Shown in pieces: positions 51,945 through 62,574 of a DNA stretch of 64,000 nt. Under the pieces are notes generated by a model that was given only the letters and a program-made list of their open reading frames with translations, was not told the DNA's origin and did no database searches. The DNA comes from Cedecea neteri (lineage in GTDB: Bacteria > Pseudomonadota > Gammaproteobacteria > Enterobacterales > Enterobacteriaceae). The DNA lies in assembly GCF_000757825.1 (NCBI RefSeq), contig NZ_CP009451.1, forward strand, positions 3,906,001 to 3,970,000, in the 5' to 3' direction. A program made the translations under genes and the position numbers. How positions within the stretch are numbered: position 1 is the stretch's first letter; every line of letters begins with the position of its first letter.

Positions 51945-52706
51945 TTATTTCCACATGGCGTGTTTTGCCCGGTAGCAGTCCACCCACATTGCCGTCGCGC
52001 CGCATACGGCAACCGGCATGATAAAAAGATTCAGGACAGGGATCAGGGTGAACAGGCTTACCAGCGCGCCAAACTGCATGTTGACGACCTTTTTCTCGCG
52101 AAGCGCCACCCGCATTTGCTTAAACGGTACCTTGTGGTTATCGAACGGGTAATCGCAATACTGGATGACCAGCATCCAGGCGCTGAACAGGAACCACAGC
52201 ACCGGGGCGACGGTCTGGCCGATACCTGGGATAAAGTAGAGCAGCAGCAGGACTATCGCGCGCGGCAAATACCACGCCAGCTTTTGCCATTCACGCTTCA
52301 TGATGCGCGGCAGATCCTTCATGATGCCCAGCACGCCCGTATCCGGCGGCGTTGCGCCCGTAAGTCTGGCTTCAAGCTGCTCCGCCAGCAACCCGCTAAA
52401 CGGGGCGGCGATGATGTTTGCGATAGTCGAAAAGAAGTAACCAAATACCAGCAGCACGGAGAGCGTTACCAGCGGCCAGAGCACGTAGCTTAACCACTGC
52501 ATCCAGCCCGGCACGTGGCTCATCATGGCCGGGATCCAGACATCAAGCCGGGTAAATAACCACCAGAAAGCGCCGCCCATCAAAATAATATTGACCAGCA
52601 GCGGCAGCAGCACGAAGCGCTTGATGCCGGGTTCGCGGACCAGTTTCCAGCCCTGGGAAAAATAATAAACGCCACTGCGCGGTGCGGCTCCGGAAGATGA
52701 AACCAT
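51945..52706 (-). CDS. cysZ: Sulfate transporter CysZ
   Basis: CysZ is an inner-membrane sulfate permease specific for high-affinity sulfate uptake. 253 residues with four main hydrophobic regions (about 33-55, 70-95, 150-180 and 210-235). N-terminal [21 protein letters not shown] and C-terminal [10 protein letters not shown] are family signatures. Same strand as cysK, 161 bp upstream of it, as in E. coli; the gap probably holds the cysK promoter. Confidence 0.95.
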   Translation of the reverse strand: MVSSSGAAPRSGVYYFSQGWKLVREPGIKRFVLLPLLVNIILMGGAFWWLFTRLDVWIPAMMSHVPGWMQWLSYVLWPLVTLSVLLVFGYFFSTIANIIAAPFSGLLAEQLEARLTGATPPDTGVLGIMKDLPRIMKREWQKLAWYLPRAIVLLLLYFIPGIGQTVAPVLWFLFSAWMLVIQYCDYPFDNHKVPFKQMRVALREKKVVNMQFGALVSLFTLIPVLNLFIMPVAVCGATAMWVDCYRAKHAMWK

Positions 52707-52938
52707 AATCTGTGCAGACTCCTTATAAGGTCGATGCAGTTAGCTGCGTGGCTATCATAACTGACTGCATTCAGAAAAACTCACCAGGAATTGTTCGAAA
52801 AAACAGCGAAAAGGTGCCTTTGAGCTATCTTTATGGTGAGAAAACCGTGCTCGCACTTGCACTTGGGCAGATGGGCAAATACTCTTAGTGAGTAAATGTT
52901 TGCCGCGGTGGCAAGGTGTTAGAACAACAGAGAATATA

Positions 52939-53904
52939 ATGATGCAGGATTTGCGTCTGATATTAATCATTGTTGGCGCAATCGCCATAATAGCCTTACT
53001 GGTACACGGTCTGTGGACCAGTCGTAAGGAACGCTCTTCCGTGTTCCGCGATCGCCCATTGAAACGTATGAAGTCGAAGCGTGACGATTACGAAGAAGAG
53101 GACGATGAAGAAGAGGAAGGCGTCGGTGAGGTGCGAGTGCGTCGTACTGCCCCTGCGCCGGAGTCCGTCTCGCGCGAAGCAAGTGCGCCGCGTCAGCCTC
53201 AGGCACCTCAGCACAACTACGAGCCGCCGTACGCGTCAGCAGAACCTCGTCCTGCTGCACCGCCACGTCAGCCTGAGCCTGTTGCTCCGCGCCACGTTGA
53301 ACCCGCTCCTCAATACGTTGAACCTGTGCGCCCTGTAGCGCCTCCGGTACCTGCTCCGGCTGCACCTGTGCCTGAACAGCCTGTTGTGCCAGTTCAGCCT
53401 GCGCCACAGCCGTTCACCGCTGAACCTGAGCCAACGCCAGAACCTGTTGTTGCCGAACCGGCACCTCAGCCTGCACCGGTGAAGAAAGAGACGGTGATCG
53501 TGATGAACGTGGCCGCCCACGCCGGGACTATGCTCAACGGCGAGCTGTTGTTAAACAGCATTCAGCAGGCTGGATTCAAATTTGGTGAGATGAATATCTT
53601 CCATCGCCACCTTAGCCCGGACGGCAGCGGCCCGGTTCTGTTTAGCCTTGCGAACATGGTCAAACCAGGCTCTTTTGACCCTGAGAACATGGCTGATTTC
53701 GCCACCCCAGGCGTGACCATCTTTATGCAGGTTCCGTCCTACGGTGATGCAGTGCAAAACTTTAAGCTGATGCTGCAGTCTGCGCAGCACATCGCCGATG
53801 AAGTCGGCGGCGTGGTGATGGACGATCAGCGTCGCATGATGACTCCGCAAAAGCTGCGCGAGTATCAGGACAGGATCCGCGAGGTTCTTGAAGCCAACGG
53901 CTGA
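52939..53904 (+). CDS. zipA: Cell division protein ZipA
   Basis: ZipA anchors FtsZ to the inner membrane in the divisome. N-terminal membrane anchor (about 5-27, [20 protein letters not shown]), a charged segment rich in Asp/Glu, a long Pro/Ala/Gln/Val linker (about 60-175) and the FtsZ-binding domain (about 180-318, with [15 protein letters not shown]). 321 residues; the linker length differs from E. coli. The ATG at 52939 (MMQDLRLI) is conserved. The 232-bp gap from cysZ shows no gene. Confidence 0.96.
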   Translation: MMQDLRLILIIVGAIAIIALLVHGLWTSRKERSSVFRDRPLKRMKSKRDDYEEEDDEEEEGVGEVRVRRTAPAPESVSREASAPRQPQAPQHNYEPPYASAEPRPAAPPRQPEPVAPRHVEPAPQYVEPVRPVAPPVPAPAAPVPEQPVVPVQPAPQPFTAEPEPTPEPVVAEPAPQPAPVKKETVIVMNVAAHAGTMLNGELLLNSIQQAGFKFGEMNIFHRHLSPDGSGPVLFSLANMVKPGSFDPENMADFATPGVTIFMQVPSYGDAVQNFKLMLQSAQHIADEVGGVVMDDQRRMMTPQKLREYQDRIREVLEANG

Positions 53905-53928
53905 ACCCTGGCCTGAATCTTCCTCCTG

Positions 53929-53953
53929 AACCCCCGCCTGTCGGGGGTTTTTT
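53929..53953 (+). terminator. Terminator after zipA
   Basis: Stem CCCCCG/CGGGGG with loop CCTGT followed by six T, 24 bp beyond the zipA stop and before ligA. Confidence 0.88.
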
Positions 53954-53961
53954 ATCATTGA

Positions 53962-55989
<2,028 letters not shown>

Positions 55990-56205
55990 ATGGACAAAGA
56001 ACAGCTCATTGAGATAGCCAATACGGCAATGCCGTTTGGCAAATACAAAGGCCGGATGCTGATTGATGTACCGGAAGAGTATCTGCTGTGGTTTTCCCGC
56101 AAAGGGGAGTTTCCGCAGGGCCATCTCGGTGAGTTAATGGCCCTGACGCTGCTTATCAAAGTTGAAGGGCTGGACAACCTGGTCCGGCCCCTCAAGCGGC
56201 ACTAG
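55990..56205 (+). CDS. ypeB: DUF3820 protein YpeB
   Basis: A 71-residue cytosolic protein with the DUF3820 signature MPFGKYKGRMLIDVPEEYLLWF. It starts directly after the ligA stop codon. The function is unknown; coupling to ligA hints at a link with DNA metabolism, but that is inference. Its stop codon shares the palindrome CTAG with the stop of the converging yfeH. Confidence 0.92.
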   Translation: MDKEQLIEIANTAMPFGKYKGRMLIDVPEEYLLWFSRKGEFPQGHLGELMALTLLIKVEGLDNLVRPLKRH

Positions 56206-57197
56206 GTTCTGACGGCTGCAGTCTGCTTTTCACCGGCTGCAGCCGCTTTTCTTTGGTAACGTCGGGCCATACCGGCGCACACCATCAGCTGGATCTGGTG
56301 GAAAATCATTAGCGGCAGCACCATCATTCCCACGGCGGCAACCGGAAACAGAATGTTGGCCATCGGAATACCGTTCGCCAGGCTCTTTTTCGATCCACAA
56401 AACACGATGGTAATCTCATCCGCTTTGCTAAAGCCAAAGCGCCGCGCGACAAAAATATTCACCGTCATCACAATCGCCAGCAGCACGATGCTGGAGACGA
56501 CGATAAACAGCAGCGAACCCGCCCCGACCTTATGCCAGATACCGTGCGTGACGGCTTCACTAAAGGCCGAATAGACCACCAGAAGAATTGATGTCTGGTC
56601 GGTTTTGCCGATCCATTTCTTGTTCTTCGCCACCCATGCGCCAATCCACGGCCGCATCAGATGCCCGGCCACAAACGGCACCAGCAGCTGCAGCATAATG
56701 CTGCCCACCTGGTGCAGGCTGCCGCTTGCGCCCTGAACGTGCATCACCAGGCCGACCAGCAAAGGCGAGAGGAAAATACCCAGCAGGCTAGACGCAGAGG
56801 CGGAGCAAATAGCCGCTGCCACATTGCCCCCGGCAATGGAGGTAAAAGCAATGGCCGACTGCACCGTGGCGGGCAAAATGCACAGGTAGAGGAAGCCGCT
56901 GTACAGCTCAGGGCTGACGTTGACCGGCTTCCACCAGCTAAACAGCACGCCAAGTACCGGGAACAGAACGAACGTGCTGCACATTACCCACAGATGCAGC
57001 CGCCAGTGGCTGCTGCCGGAAATCACCGCCTCGCGGGAAAGTTTGGCGCCGTGCATAAAAAACAGCAGGGCGATAGCGGCCGTGGTCAGCCCCTCAAAGA
57101 AACCCACAAAGCTTCCCTCCGCCGGGAAGAAAGAGGCCAGCAGCACGGTACAAACCAGCGTTAAGGTAAAAGGGTCGACAATTCGCAACATTTTCAT
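56202..57197 (-). CDS. yfeH: Bile acid:sodium symporter family protein YfeH
   Basis: A 331-residue inner-membrane protein of the BASS/SBF-like (DUF4137) family with about nine or ten membrane segments. Motifs ATVQSAIAFTSIAGGNVAAAICSASASS and FCGSKKSLANGIPMANILFP are the crossed-helix sodium/substrate regions. The substrate is unknown. The ATG at 57197 (MKMLRIVDPFTL) lies 7 nt after GAGG; an ATG at 57203 is too close to it. Divergent from yfeR, a LysR regulator that may control it. Confidence 0.92.
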   Translation of the reverse strand: MKMLRIVDPFTLTLVCTVLLASFFPAEGSFVGFFEGLTTAAIALLFFMHGAKLSREAVISGSSHWRLHLWVMCSTFVLFPVLGVLFSWWKPVNVSPELYSGFLYLCILPATVQSAIAFTSIAGGNVAAAICSASASSLLGIFLSPLLVGLVMHVQGASGSLHQVGSIMLQLLVPFVAGHLMRPWIGAWVAKNKKWIGKTDQTSILLVVYSAFSEAVTHGIWHKVGAGSLLFIVVSSIVLLAIVMTVNIFVARRFGFSKADEITIVFCGSKKSLANGIPMANILFPVAAVGMMVLPLMIFHQIQLMVCAGMARRYQRKAAAAGEKQTAAVRT

Positions 57198-57287
57198 AGC
57201 CATTCCTCAAAGGTGAATGGCGCTATTGTGTTTCCGCTGGTTTCAGAAATAAAATTGATTTATTGAATGCATTGATGAAGAAATTAG

Positions 57288-58217
57288 ATGAATTATTCCC
57301 TGCGTCAGCTCCGCGTGTTTGTCGCCGTAGCCCATGCCGGCAGCTTTAGCCGGGCAGGGGAAAGCATTGGCCTCAGCCAGTCCGCCGTGAGCCACACCCT
57401 GAAGGAGCTGGAGGCCGAGCTAGGGGTTAAGCTGCTCGATCGCACGACACGGGAAGTGGTGTTAACGCCGGCGGGCGAGCAGCTGGCTCCGCGTCTGGAG
57501 CGCTTGCTGGAGGAGTTAACCACCACGCTGCTAGACGCTCGCGTGGTGGGGCATCAGCTTAGCGGCACGGTCCGCGTGGCCGCCAGCCAGACGTTATCCG
57601 CCCACCTTATGCCGCAGTCTATTGCCGCCAGCGCAGAGGCCTACCCGAATATTCGTTTTGTTCTTCATGACGCCTCCCAGCAGTGGGTGCTGCAGAGCAT
57701 TCGTCAGGGTGAGGTTGATTTTGGCGTGGTTATCGATCCCGTGCAGGCGAGCGATTTGGAGTGTGAAACAGTGCTGTCTGAACCTTTTCTCCTGCTGTGC
57801 CGCAGCGATCATCCTTTTGCAAAAAGTGAGCGGGTGGAATGGCAGGCGCTGCAGGGGCAAAACATGGTGCTGCAGGATTATGCTTCCGGCAGCCGCCCGT
57901 TGATTGATGAGGCTTTTATCCGCCAGGGGATAGCGGTGAATGTTGTCCAGCAAATCGGCCACCCGACCACGCTTTACCCGATGGTCGAAGCCGGTATTGG
58001 CTTAAGCGTTTTGCCTGCGCTGGCGTTGCCGCTGCCCCAGGGAAGGCCGCTGATGGTTAAGCGATTAACGCCGGTGGTAAACCGACAGCTGATGCTGGTC
58101 AGGCGGAAAAATCGTTCGCTTTCACGGGCGGCGGAAGCTATCTGGCAGGAAGTGCGGGAGCAGGCCAGGCTGTTAACCCTGGCCCGTAGGGGCGATCCGC
58201 TATTTATTGACGACTAG
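57288..58217 (+). CDS. yfeR: LysR-type regulator YfeR
   Basis: A 309-residue LysR-family regulator with an N-terminal winged helix (residues 1-60, [38 protein letters not shown]) and a periplasmic-binding-protein-like effector domain (about 90-300). In Salmonella YfeR controls the divergent yfeH and responds to osmolarity, which fits the divergent pair here with a 90-bp shared promoter region. It ends in a CTAG shared with the next gene. Confidence 0.92.
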   Translation: MNYSLRQLRVFVAVAHAGSFSRAGESIGLSQSAVSHTLKELEAELGVKLLDRTTREVVLTPAGEQLAPRLERLLEELTTTLLDARVVGHQLSGTVRVAASQTLSAHLMPQSIAASAEAYPNIRFVLHDASQQWVLQSIRQGEVDFGVVIDPVQASDLECETVLSEPFLLLCRSDHPFAKSERVEWQALQGQNMVLQDYASGSRPLIDEAFIRQGIAVNVVQQIGHPTTLYPMVEAGIGLSVLPALALPLPQGRPLMVKRLTPVVNRQLMLVRRKNRSLSRAAEAIWQEVREQARLLTLARRGDPLFIDD

Positions 58218-58579
58218 ATATAAATATCAATCTGGTGGTCGTCGGAAGGTTTATTCACGCCGGTCGCTTTTATTTGCTGCTGTTCTTGTTTCTGCTGGGC
58301 TTCTTCAGCCTGTTTGCGCTGGAGCTGGGCCAGCTGGGCCTGCAGCATTTTGATCTCGGCCTGAAGGATCTCGACTTGTTTTTTCTTCTCTGCGGCAGGG
58401 CGATCCGCAGTGCTGGAAACTTCTTTCAGTTTTTCAGTCAACTGAGATATTTTTTTGCTGATTTGGGCAATCTGCGCTGCCGTGCTTTTGTCCGAGCTAC
58501 CGGATGCAGAGGAAGAGCCAGTGGCCGTGCCGGTCGTTAATTGACCGCCCTGAAGCGCATTGCTGGATATTGTAGTCAT
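58214..58579 (-). CDS. FlxA-like coiled-coil protein
   Basis: A 121-residue protein (start at the second of two ATG, 5 nt after AGGAG). Residues 1-35 are Ser/Thr/Gly-rich; then a coiled coil (about 35-100, repeated Gln-Ile-Lys-Leu pattern and a Gln/Glu run) and the ending DDHQIDIYI. This matches the FlxA-like family (PF14282 as I recall), whose E. coli member depends on the flagellar sigma factor FliA. A near-perfect sigma-28 promoter upstream supports the link. Function unknown. It sits where E. coli has xap/yfeN genes. Confidence 0.8.
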   Translation of the reverse strand: MTTISSNALQGGQLTTGTATGSSSASGSSDKSTAAQIAQISKKISQLTEKLKEVSSTADRPAAEKKKQVEILQAEIKMLQAQLAQLQRKQAEEAQQKQEQQQIKATGVNKPSDDHQIDIYI

Positions 58580-58609
58580 CATAACTCCTTTGATGGAATG
58601 GTAAGGGAG

Positions 58610-58636
58610 TTATCGGCCCGGCAACGGGGAAGTTGA
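58610..58636 (-). promoter_or_regulatory. Sigma-28 (FliA) promoter of the FlxA-like gene
   Basis: On the minus strand the -10 GCCGATAA (58610-58617) equals the FliA consensus at all 8 positions. It is separated by exactly 11 bp from TCAACTTC (58629-58636), which matches TAAAGTTT at 5 of 8. The predicted start is about 24 nt before the ATG. Confidence 0.75.
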
Positions 58637-58671
58637 TGATTTTTTACGAAGGGGTTTTAAGGTATTGCAGA

Positions 58672-58840
58672 TAGCAAAAAGGCGCCTTTAGGGCGCCTTT
58701 CTACATTGGTGGGAGGATTGTGCAGGATACACTCGTCTCATCCTGAGACTCGCCCTTCGGGCCGTCGCCGCAAACGGCTCCGCTGTCTCACTGCGTTCGA
58801 CTCGAACCTGCAGCAGGTTCTCATCCTGCCGAATTACTCA
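58672..58840 (-). ncRNA. RtT-like repeat unit 1 downstream of the tRNA-Lys gene
   Basis: A 169-bp unit read on the minus strand. It holds GCAGGTTCGA (58802-58811) and ATCCTGCAC (58720-58728), the two halves of the tRNA-Lys T-arm, separated by a 73-nt insert, then CCCACCA (58707-58713) and a GGCGCC/GGCGCC terminator with a T-run (near 58676-58700). The last 40 nt of the insert (58762-58801) differ from unit 2. E. coli tyrT is followed by similar 178-bp repeats that yield rtT RNA. Confidence 0.65.
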
Positions 58841-59010
58841 TAGCAAAAAGGCGCCTTTAGGGCGCCTTTCTACATTGGTGGGAGGATTGTGCAGGATACA
58901 CTCGTCTCATCCTGAGACTCGCCCTTCGGGTCACCGCAAGCGGTGATGCAAAATTGTTCCCGACAATTTTGTCGAACCTGCAGCAGGTTCTCATCCTGCC
59001 GAATTACTCA
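58841..59010 (-). ncRNA. RtT-like repeat unit 2
   Basis: A 170-bp unit identical to unit 1 except in the core 58931-58971. T-arm halves lie at 58972-58981 and 58889-58897, CCCACCA at 58876-58882 and a terminator near 58845-58870. The variable core forms two perfect hairpins: TCACCGC-AA-GCGGTGA and CAAAATTGT-TCCCG-ACAATTTTG. Units 1, 2 and the tRNA-Lys end share the same sequence from CCCACCA through the terminator. Confidence 0.65.
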
Positions 59011-59014
59011 TAGC

Positions 59015-59039
59015 AAAAAGGCGCCTTTAGGGCGCCTTT
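59015..59039 (-). terminator. Terminator after tRNA-Lys
   Basis: Stem GGCGCC/GGCGCC with loop CTAAA and five T on the minus strand. It is the first of three copies; the others end the two RtT-like units. Confidence 0.85.
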
Positions 59040-59045
59040 CTACAT

Positions 59046-59121
59046 TGGTGGGTCGTGCAGGATTCGAACCTGCGACCAATTGATTAAAAGTCAACTGCTC
59101 TACCAACTGAGCTAACGACCC
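59046..59121 (-). tRNA. lysV: tRNA-Lys (anticodon TTT)
   Basis: 76 nt including encoded CCA. Acceptor stem GGGTCGT/ACGACCC, D-loop AGCTCAGTTGGTAGAGC, anticodon loop CTTTTAA and T-arm GCAGGTTCGAATCCTGC are intact. It is the last tRNA of a Val-Val-Val-Lys operon, 2 bp after the third Val gene, as in E. coli valUXY-lysV. Confidence 0.97.
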
Positions 59122-59123
59122 GA

Positions 59124-59199
59124 TGGTGGGTGATGACGGGCTCGAACCGCCGACCCCCTCCGTGTAAAGGAGGTGCTCTACCAACTGAGCTAATCACCC
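59124..59199 (-). tRNA. tRNA-Val (anticodon TAC), third copy
   Basis: 76 nt with encoded CCA; acceptor GGGTGAT/ATCACCC and anticodon loop TTTACAC. This copy has C at the base of the anticodon stem (CACCTCC), so the stem is fully Watson-Crick there. Confidence 0.97.
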
Positions 59200-59232
59200 A
59201 AACTTCGGTACTGCTAATTCTGTAAGAGGAGA

Positions 59233-59308
59233 TGGTGGGTGATGACGGGCTCGAACCGCCGACCCCCTCCGTGTAAAGGAGATGCTCTACCAACTGAGCT
59301 AATCACCC
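59233..59308 (-). tRNA. tRNA-Val (anticodon TAC), second copy
   Basis: 76 nt with encoded CCA. Same as the third copy except T instead of C at the first base of the anticodon stem (CATCTCC), which leaves a U-G wobble pair. Confidence 0.97.
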
Positions 59309-59352
59309 ATCTCTAAATCTCTTACTGTACATTCCGGGTCACTCTTAAAGAG

Positions 59353-59428
59353 TGGTGGGTGATGACGGGCTCGAACCGCCGACCCCCTCCGTGTAAAGGA
59401 GATGCTCTACCAACTGAGCTAATCACCC
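59353..59428 (-). tRNA. tRNA-Val (anticodon TAC), first copy
   Basis: 76 nt with encoded CCA, identical to the second copy, including the U-G pair at the base of the anticodon stem. It is the first gene of the operon, just after the promoter at 59446-59473. Confidence 0.97.
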
Positions 59429-59445
59429 CCGGTTTGTGGAGTCGC

Positions 59446-59473
59446 ATTATAGGGACAGTTGAAAATGAGTCAA
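59446..59473 (-). promoter_or_regulatory. Promoter of the Val-Lys tRNA operon
   Basis: Minus strand: TTGACT (59468-59473), 16-bp spacer, TATAAT (59446-59451), then a GC-containing discriminator GCGACTCC, typical of strong stringently controlled stable-RNA promoters. The rest of the 259-bp gap to gltX holds no gene. Confidence 0.85.
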
Positions 59474-59687
59474 CGCCTTTTCTAAAGTTTTTGTTCGTTC
59501 GTCTTAAAATTAAACGATGCGATCAAGAAACATGCATTGGCGTTTGATTTATCATCAAATTCTTCGCTTTCCTGCTATCTACAGGCATCAACATTGAGGA
59601 ATTAGCGCACAGTGATAGAATGTTGCCTGTTAATTTTCCCTGGCAATTGCCGCTTTGCCGGCAAATATGTGTAACTAAGGCCGTTTA

Positions 59688-61103
59688 ATGAAAATCAAAA
59701 CTCGCTTTGCGCCAAGCCCAACAGGCTATCTGCACGTTGGCGGTGCCCGTACTGCTCTCTATTCCTGGCTTTTTGCTCGTCATAACAAAGGCGAGTTCGT
59801 GCTGCGTATAGAAGACACCGACCTCGAGCGTTCTACCCCGGAAGCCATTGAAGCCATCATGGACGGGATGAACTGGCTGAGCCTGCAGTGGGATGAGGGC
59901 CCGTACTATCAGACCAAGCGTTTTGATCGTTACAACCAGGCTATCGACGAAATGCTGGCGGCGGGGACGGCGTATAAATGCTATTGCTCTAAAGAACGCC
60001 TTGAGGCGCTGCGCGAGGAGCAAATGGCTAATAACGAGAAGCCTCGTTATGACGGCCTCTGCCGCCACAGCCACGAGCATCATGCCGATGACGAACCGTG
60101 CGTCGTGCGTTTTGCCAACCCGCAGGAAGGCTCCGTTATCTTTGACGACCAGATTCGTGGCCCGATCGAATTCAGCAACCAGGAACTGGACGATCTGATC
60201 ATCCGCCGTACCGACGGATCTCCAACCTATAACTTCTGTGTGGTCGTGGACGACTGGGATATGGAGATCACCCATGTTATCCGTGGTGAAGACCATATCA
60301 ACAACACGCCGCGCCAGATCAACATCCTGAAAGCGCTGAACGCGCCGGTTCCGCTTTATGCGCACGTTTCCATGATCAACGGCGACGACGGCAAAAAGCT
60401 TTCCAAGCGACACGGGGCGGTAAGCGTCATGCAGTACCGCGACGACGGCTACCTGCCGGAAGCGCTGCTGAACTATCTGGTGCGTCTGGGCTGGTCTCAC
60501 GGCGACCAGGAGATCTTCACGCGTGAAGAGATGATTGAGATGTTCAGCCTGAACGCGGTAAGCAAGTCAGCCAGCGCCTTCAATACTGAAAAGCTGCAGT
60601 GGCTGAACCACCACTACATTAATACGCTGGAGCCAGAGTACGTGGCGACCCACCTGCAGTGGCACATCGAGCAGGAAAATATTGATACCCGCAATGGCCC
60701 GCAGCTGTCAGAGCTGGTGAAGCTGCTGGGTGAGCGTTGCAAAACCCTGAAAGAAATGGCGCAGACCTGCCGCTACTTCTACGAAGACTTCAGCGAGTTT
60801 GACGCCGATGCGGCGAAGAAACACCTGCGCCCGGTTGCGCGTCAGCCGCTGGAAGTGGTGCGTGACAAGCTGGCAGCGCTGAGCGACTGGACGGCAGAAA
60901 ACGTTCACCATGCTATTCAGGCGACGGCCGATGAACTGGAAGTCGGGATGGGCAAAGTCGGCATGCCGCTGCGCGTGGCCGTGACCGGGGCTGGGCAGTC
61001 TCCTGGCCTGGATGTGACCGTGCATGCGATTGGCAAGCAGCGCTCCGTGGCGCGCATCAATAAAGCGCTCGATTTCATCAGCGAGCGTGAAGCGCAGCAG
61101 TAA
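59688..61103 (+). CDS. gltX: Glutamyl-tRNA synthetase
   Basis: GltX charges tRNA-Glu with glutamate. Class I signatures: [15 protein letters not shown] (HIGH-type, about 9-23) and KKLSKRHG (KMSKS-type, about 235-242). A zinc-site region ([11 protein letters not shown] with later Cys/His) lies near 98-140, and anticodon-binding helical domains fill the C-terminus. 471 residues as in E. coli. Divergent from the Val-Lys tRNA operon. Confidence 0.98.
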   Translation: MKIKTRFAPSPTGYLHVGGARTALYSWLFARHNKGEFVLRIEDTDLERSTPEAIEAIMDGMNWLSLQWDEGPYYQTKRFDRYNQAIDEMLAAGTAYKCYCSKERLEALREEQMANNEKPRYDGLCRHSHEHHADDEPCVVRFANPQEGSVIFDDQIRGPIEFSNQELDDLIIRRTDGSPTYNFCVVVDDWDMEITHVIRGEDHINNTPRQINILKALNAPVPLYAHVSMINGDDGKKLSKRHGAVSVMQYRDDGYLPEALLNYLVRLGWSHGDQEIFTREEMIEMFSLNAVSKSASAFNTEKLQWLNHHYINTLEPEYVATHLQWHIEQENIDTRNGPQLSELVKLLGERCKTLKEMAQTCRYFYEDFSEFDADAAKKHLRPVARQPLEVVRDKLAALSDWTAENVHHAIQATADELEVGMGKVGMPLRVAVTGAGQSPGLDVTVHAIGKQRSVARINKALDFISEREAQQ

Positions 61104-61118
61104 GCATTCATAGAATGT

Positions 61119-61150
61119 AAAAAGCCGGTGCTGAGTCACCGGCTTTTTTT
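61119..61150. terminator. Bidirectional terminator after gltX
   Basis: Stem AGCCGGTG/CACCGGCT with loop CTGAGT, flanked by A-run and T-run. It lies between the converging gltX and the YfeC-family gene. Confidence 0.88.
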
Positions 61151-61505
61151 ATTTATTCTTTTGAATTCCGAGGCGTTTGAGCAGACCTTCACTTCCTTCA
61201 CGCTCAAGGATCGCGGTCATTTTATGCTGTTCATCTTCGGATAAGGTACGCAGGGCGTTCAGCATCAGCTGTTCCAGCGGTGTTCGAAGGACGCGATAAG
61301 AGGCTACTCTGTCGCTCATATAGCGGGTGTTGTAGATAAACGTTTTCACCTGCTCGGAGATATAAATGAACCTTGCTTTACCTCCCGGTACGCCTTTTTT
61401 TTTACAGGTTTCCCAGTTATGTTTCAGTATCCACTTATTGATCGTCTGGCGGGTGTAACCCGTCATCTCCGCCAGTTCAGCGGCGGTCATTTTTTCCTTG
61501 AACAT
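61149..61505 (-). CDS. YfeC-family DNA-binding protein (yfeD position)
   Basis: A 118-residue protein of the YfeC/YfeD (DUF1323) family with an N-terminal HTH (MTAAELAEMTGYTRQTINKW), the GGKARFIYI strand and a helical C-terminus ending GLLKRLGIQKNK. It is clearly a paralog of the next gene; by place it corresponds to yfeD, but its sequence is nearer YfeC. The ATG at 61505 lies about 7 nt after AAGGAA; one at 61511 is less well placed. Function unknown. Confidence 0.85.
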   Translation of the reverse strand: MFKEKMTAAELAEMTGYTRQTINKWILKHNWETCKKKGVPGGKARFIYISEQVKTFIYNTRYMSDRVASYRVLRTPLEQLMLNALRTLSEDEQHKMTAILEREGSEGLLKRLGIQKNK

Positions 61506-61553
61506 ATGCATTCCTTTACTTTCCCTAACGCCGGCAGGAAATAACAGGCGTAA

Positions 61554-61910
61554 TTACTCGTTATCGCTAATGCCCAGACGTTTAAGTAAACCTGCAATCC
61601 CGTCGCGCAGCAGCATCGCGGACATCTTTTGTTGCTCGCTGTCGGACATTTGCTGCACCGAGTTCACCAGCAGATTTTCAAGCGAGGCATCGGCAGCGTT
61701 ATAGCGCGCGGGATTCTCCGTCACTCGTCGGGTGCTGTTAATAAACTCCCGGACTTGCTCATCAATGTGAATCAGCCGCGCTTTGCCTCCCTGAATGCCG
61801 GGTTTAGGTGAGGTCTCCCAGTTTTCTTTGCGAACCCACTTGTTAATGGTCTGGCGGCTGTAGCCGGTAATAACGGCTAATTCTTCAGGTGTCATTCTTT
61901 CCTTGAGCAC
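61554..61910 (-). CDS. yfeC: DNA-binding protein YfeC (DUF1323)
   Basis: A 118-residue protein with an N-terminal HTH (MTPEELAVITGYSRQTINKW), GGKARLIHIDEQVREFI and a C-terminal GIAGLLKRLGISDNE. It starts at a GTG (61910) placed 7 nt after AAGGAA. The sequence agrees closely with E. coli YfeC. It lies 48 bp upstream of its paralog on the same strand. Its targets are unknown. Confidence 0.9.
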   Translation of the reverse strand: MLKERMTPEELAVITGYSRQTINKWVRKENWETSPKPGIQGGKARLIHIDEQVREFINSTRRVTENPARYNAADASLENLLVNSVQQMSDSEQQKMSAMLLRDGIAGLLKRLGISDNE

Positions 61911-62077
61911 AGTGATTCCTTTTCATTGCGGCCGAAAGGGCTTTATTAGTGGTTCATTTTATTGAACTGCCTAACGTGAAACTGTGACAGAATTAACTAC
62001 AACGGGATGTTATGCAACCTGGAATTGCCTGATGCGATGGCTTTTTAGGCGATTGATCGCGGAAGAACAAATTGCCG

Positions 62078-62106
62078 TTGACACGCTATGTGGGGTTTCA
62101 TATTAT
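62078..62106 (+). promoter_or_regulatory. Promoter of the Ala tRNA operon
   Basis: Perfect -35 TTGACA (62078-62083), 17-bp spacer and -10 TATTAT (62101-62106), with a GC-rich discriminator GCCGCCCG. This is typical of stringently controlled tRNA promoters. Confidence 0.9.
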
Positions 62107-62140
62107 GCCGCCCGTCAACACGACAAGGTCTTTACGGTTT

Positions 62141-62216
<76 letters not shown>

Positions 62217-62261
62217 ATCTTCACCAGCAGATTGGTACCGTAAAATCAGCACCTGTCCGTT

Positions 62262-62337
<76 letters not shown>

Positions 62338-62344
62338 AAATTTG

Positions 62345-62376
62345 AAACCCTCGCTTCGGCGGGGGTTTTTGTTTTT
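62345..62376 (+). terminator. Terminator after the Ala tRNA operon
   Basis: Stem AAACCCTCGC/GCGGGGGTTT (one U-G pair) with a TTCG tetraloop, followed by a T-rich tail. Confidence 0.9.
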
Positions 62377-62574
62377 GTCTCTTCAGACACGCCTCCCCAA
62401 ACGCCCGTCCGGTAAAAAACGCTCCCTTTAGGTCTGCTTGTTCTATTCTTTCTGCTGTAAGGTAAGATTTTGTTTTTGAGCATTTCAGAAACTTGATTCG
62501 CTCAATAAATAAACGTACTCTTGCCGGCGAAAAAATAATATTTCAGCAACTACATAAAGTTAACACAATGGCCT

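Noticed and set aside
58672..59041. Possible CRISPR-like array
   Set aside because: Only two long units, no short regular spacers and no cas genes; the units derive from tRNA-Lys and its terminator.
59084..59293. Small frame over the tRNA genes
   Set aside because: It translates tRNA sequence; such frames are common annotation errors. The same holds for frames over the Ala tRNAs (62072-62329, 62205-62483).
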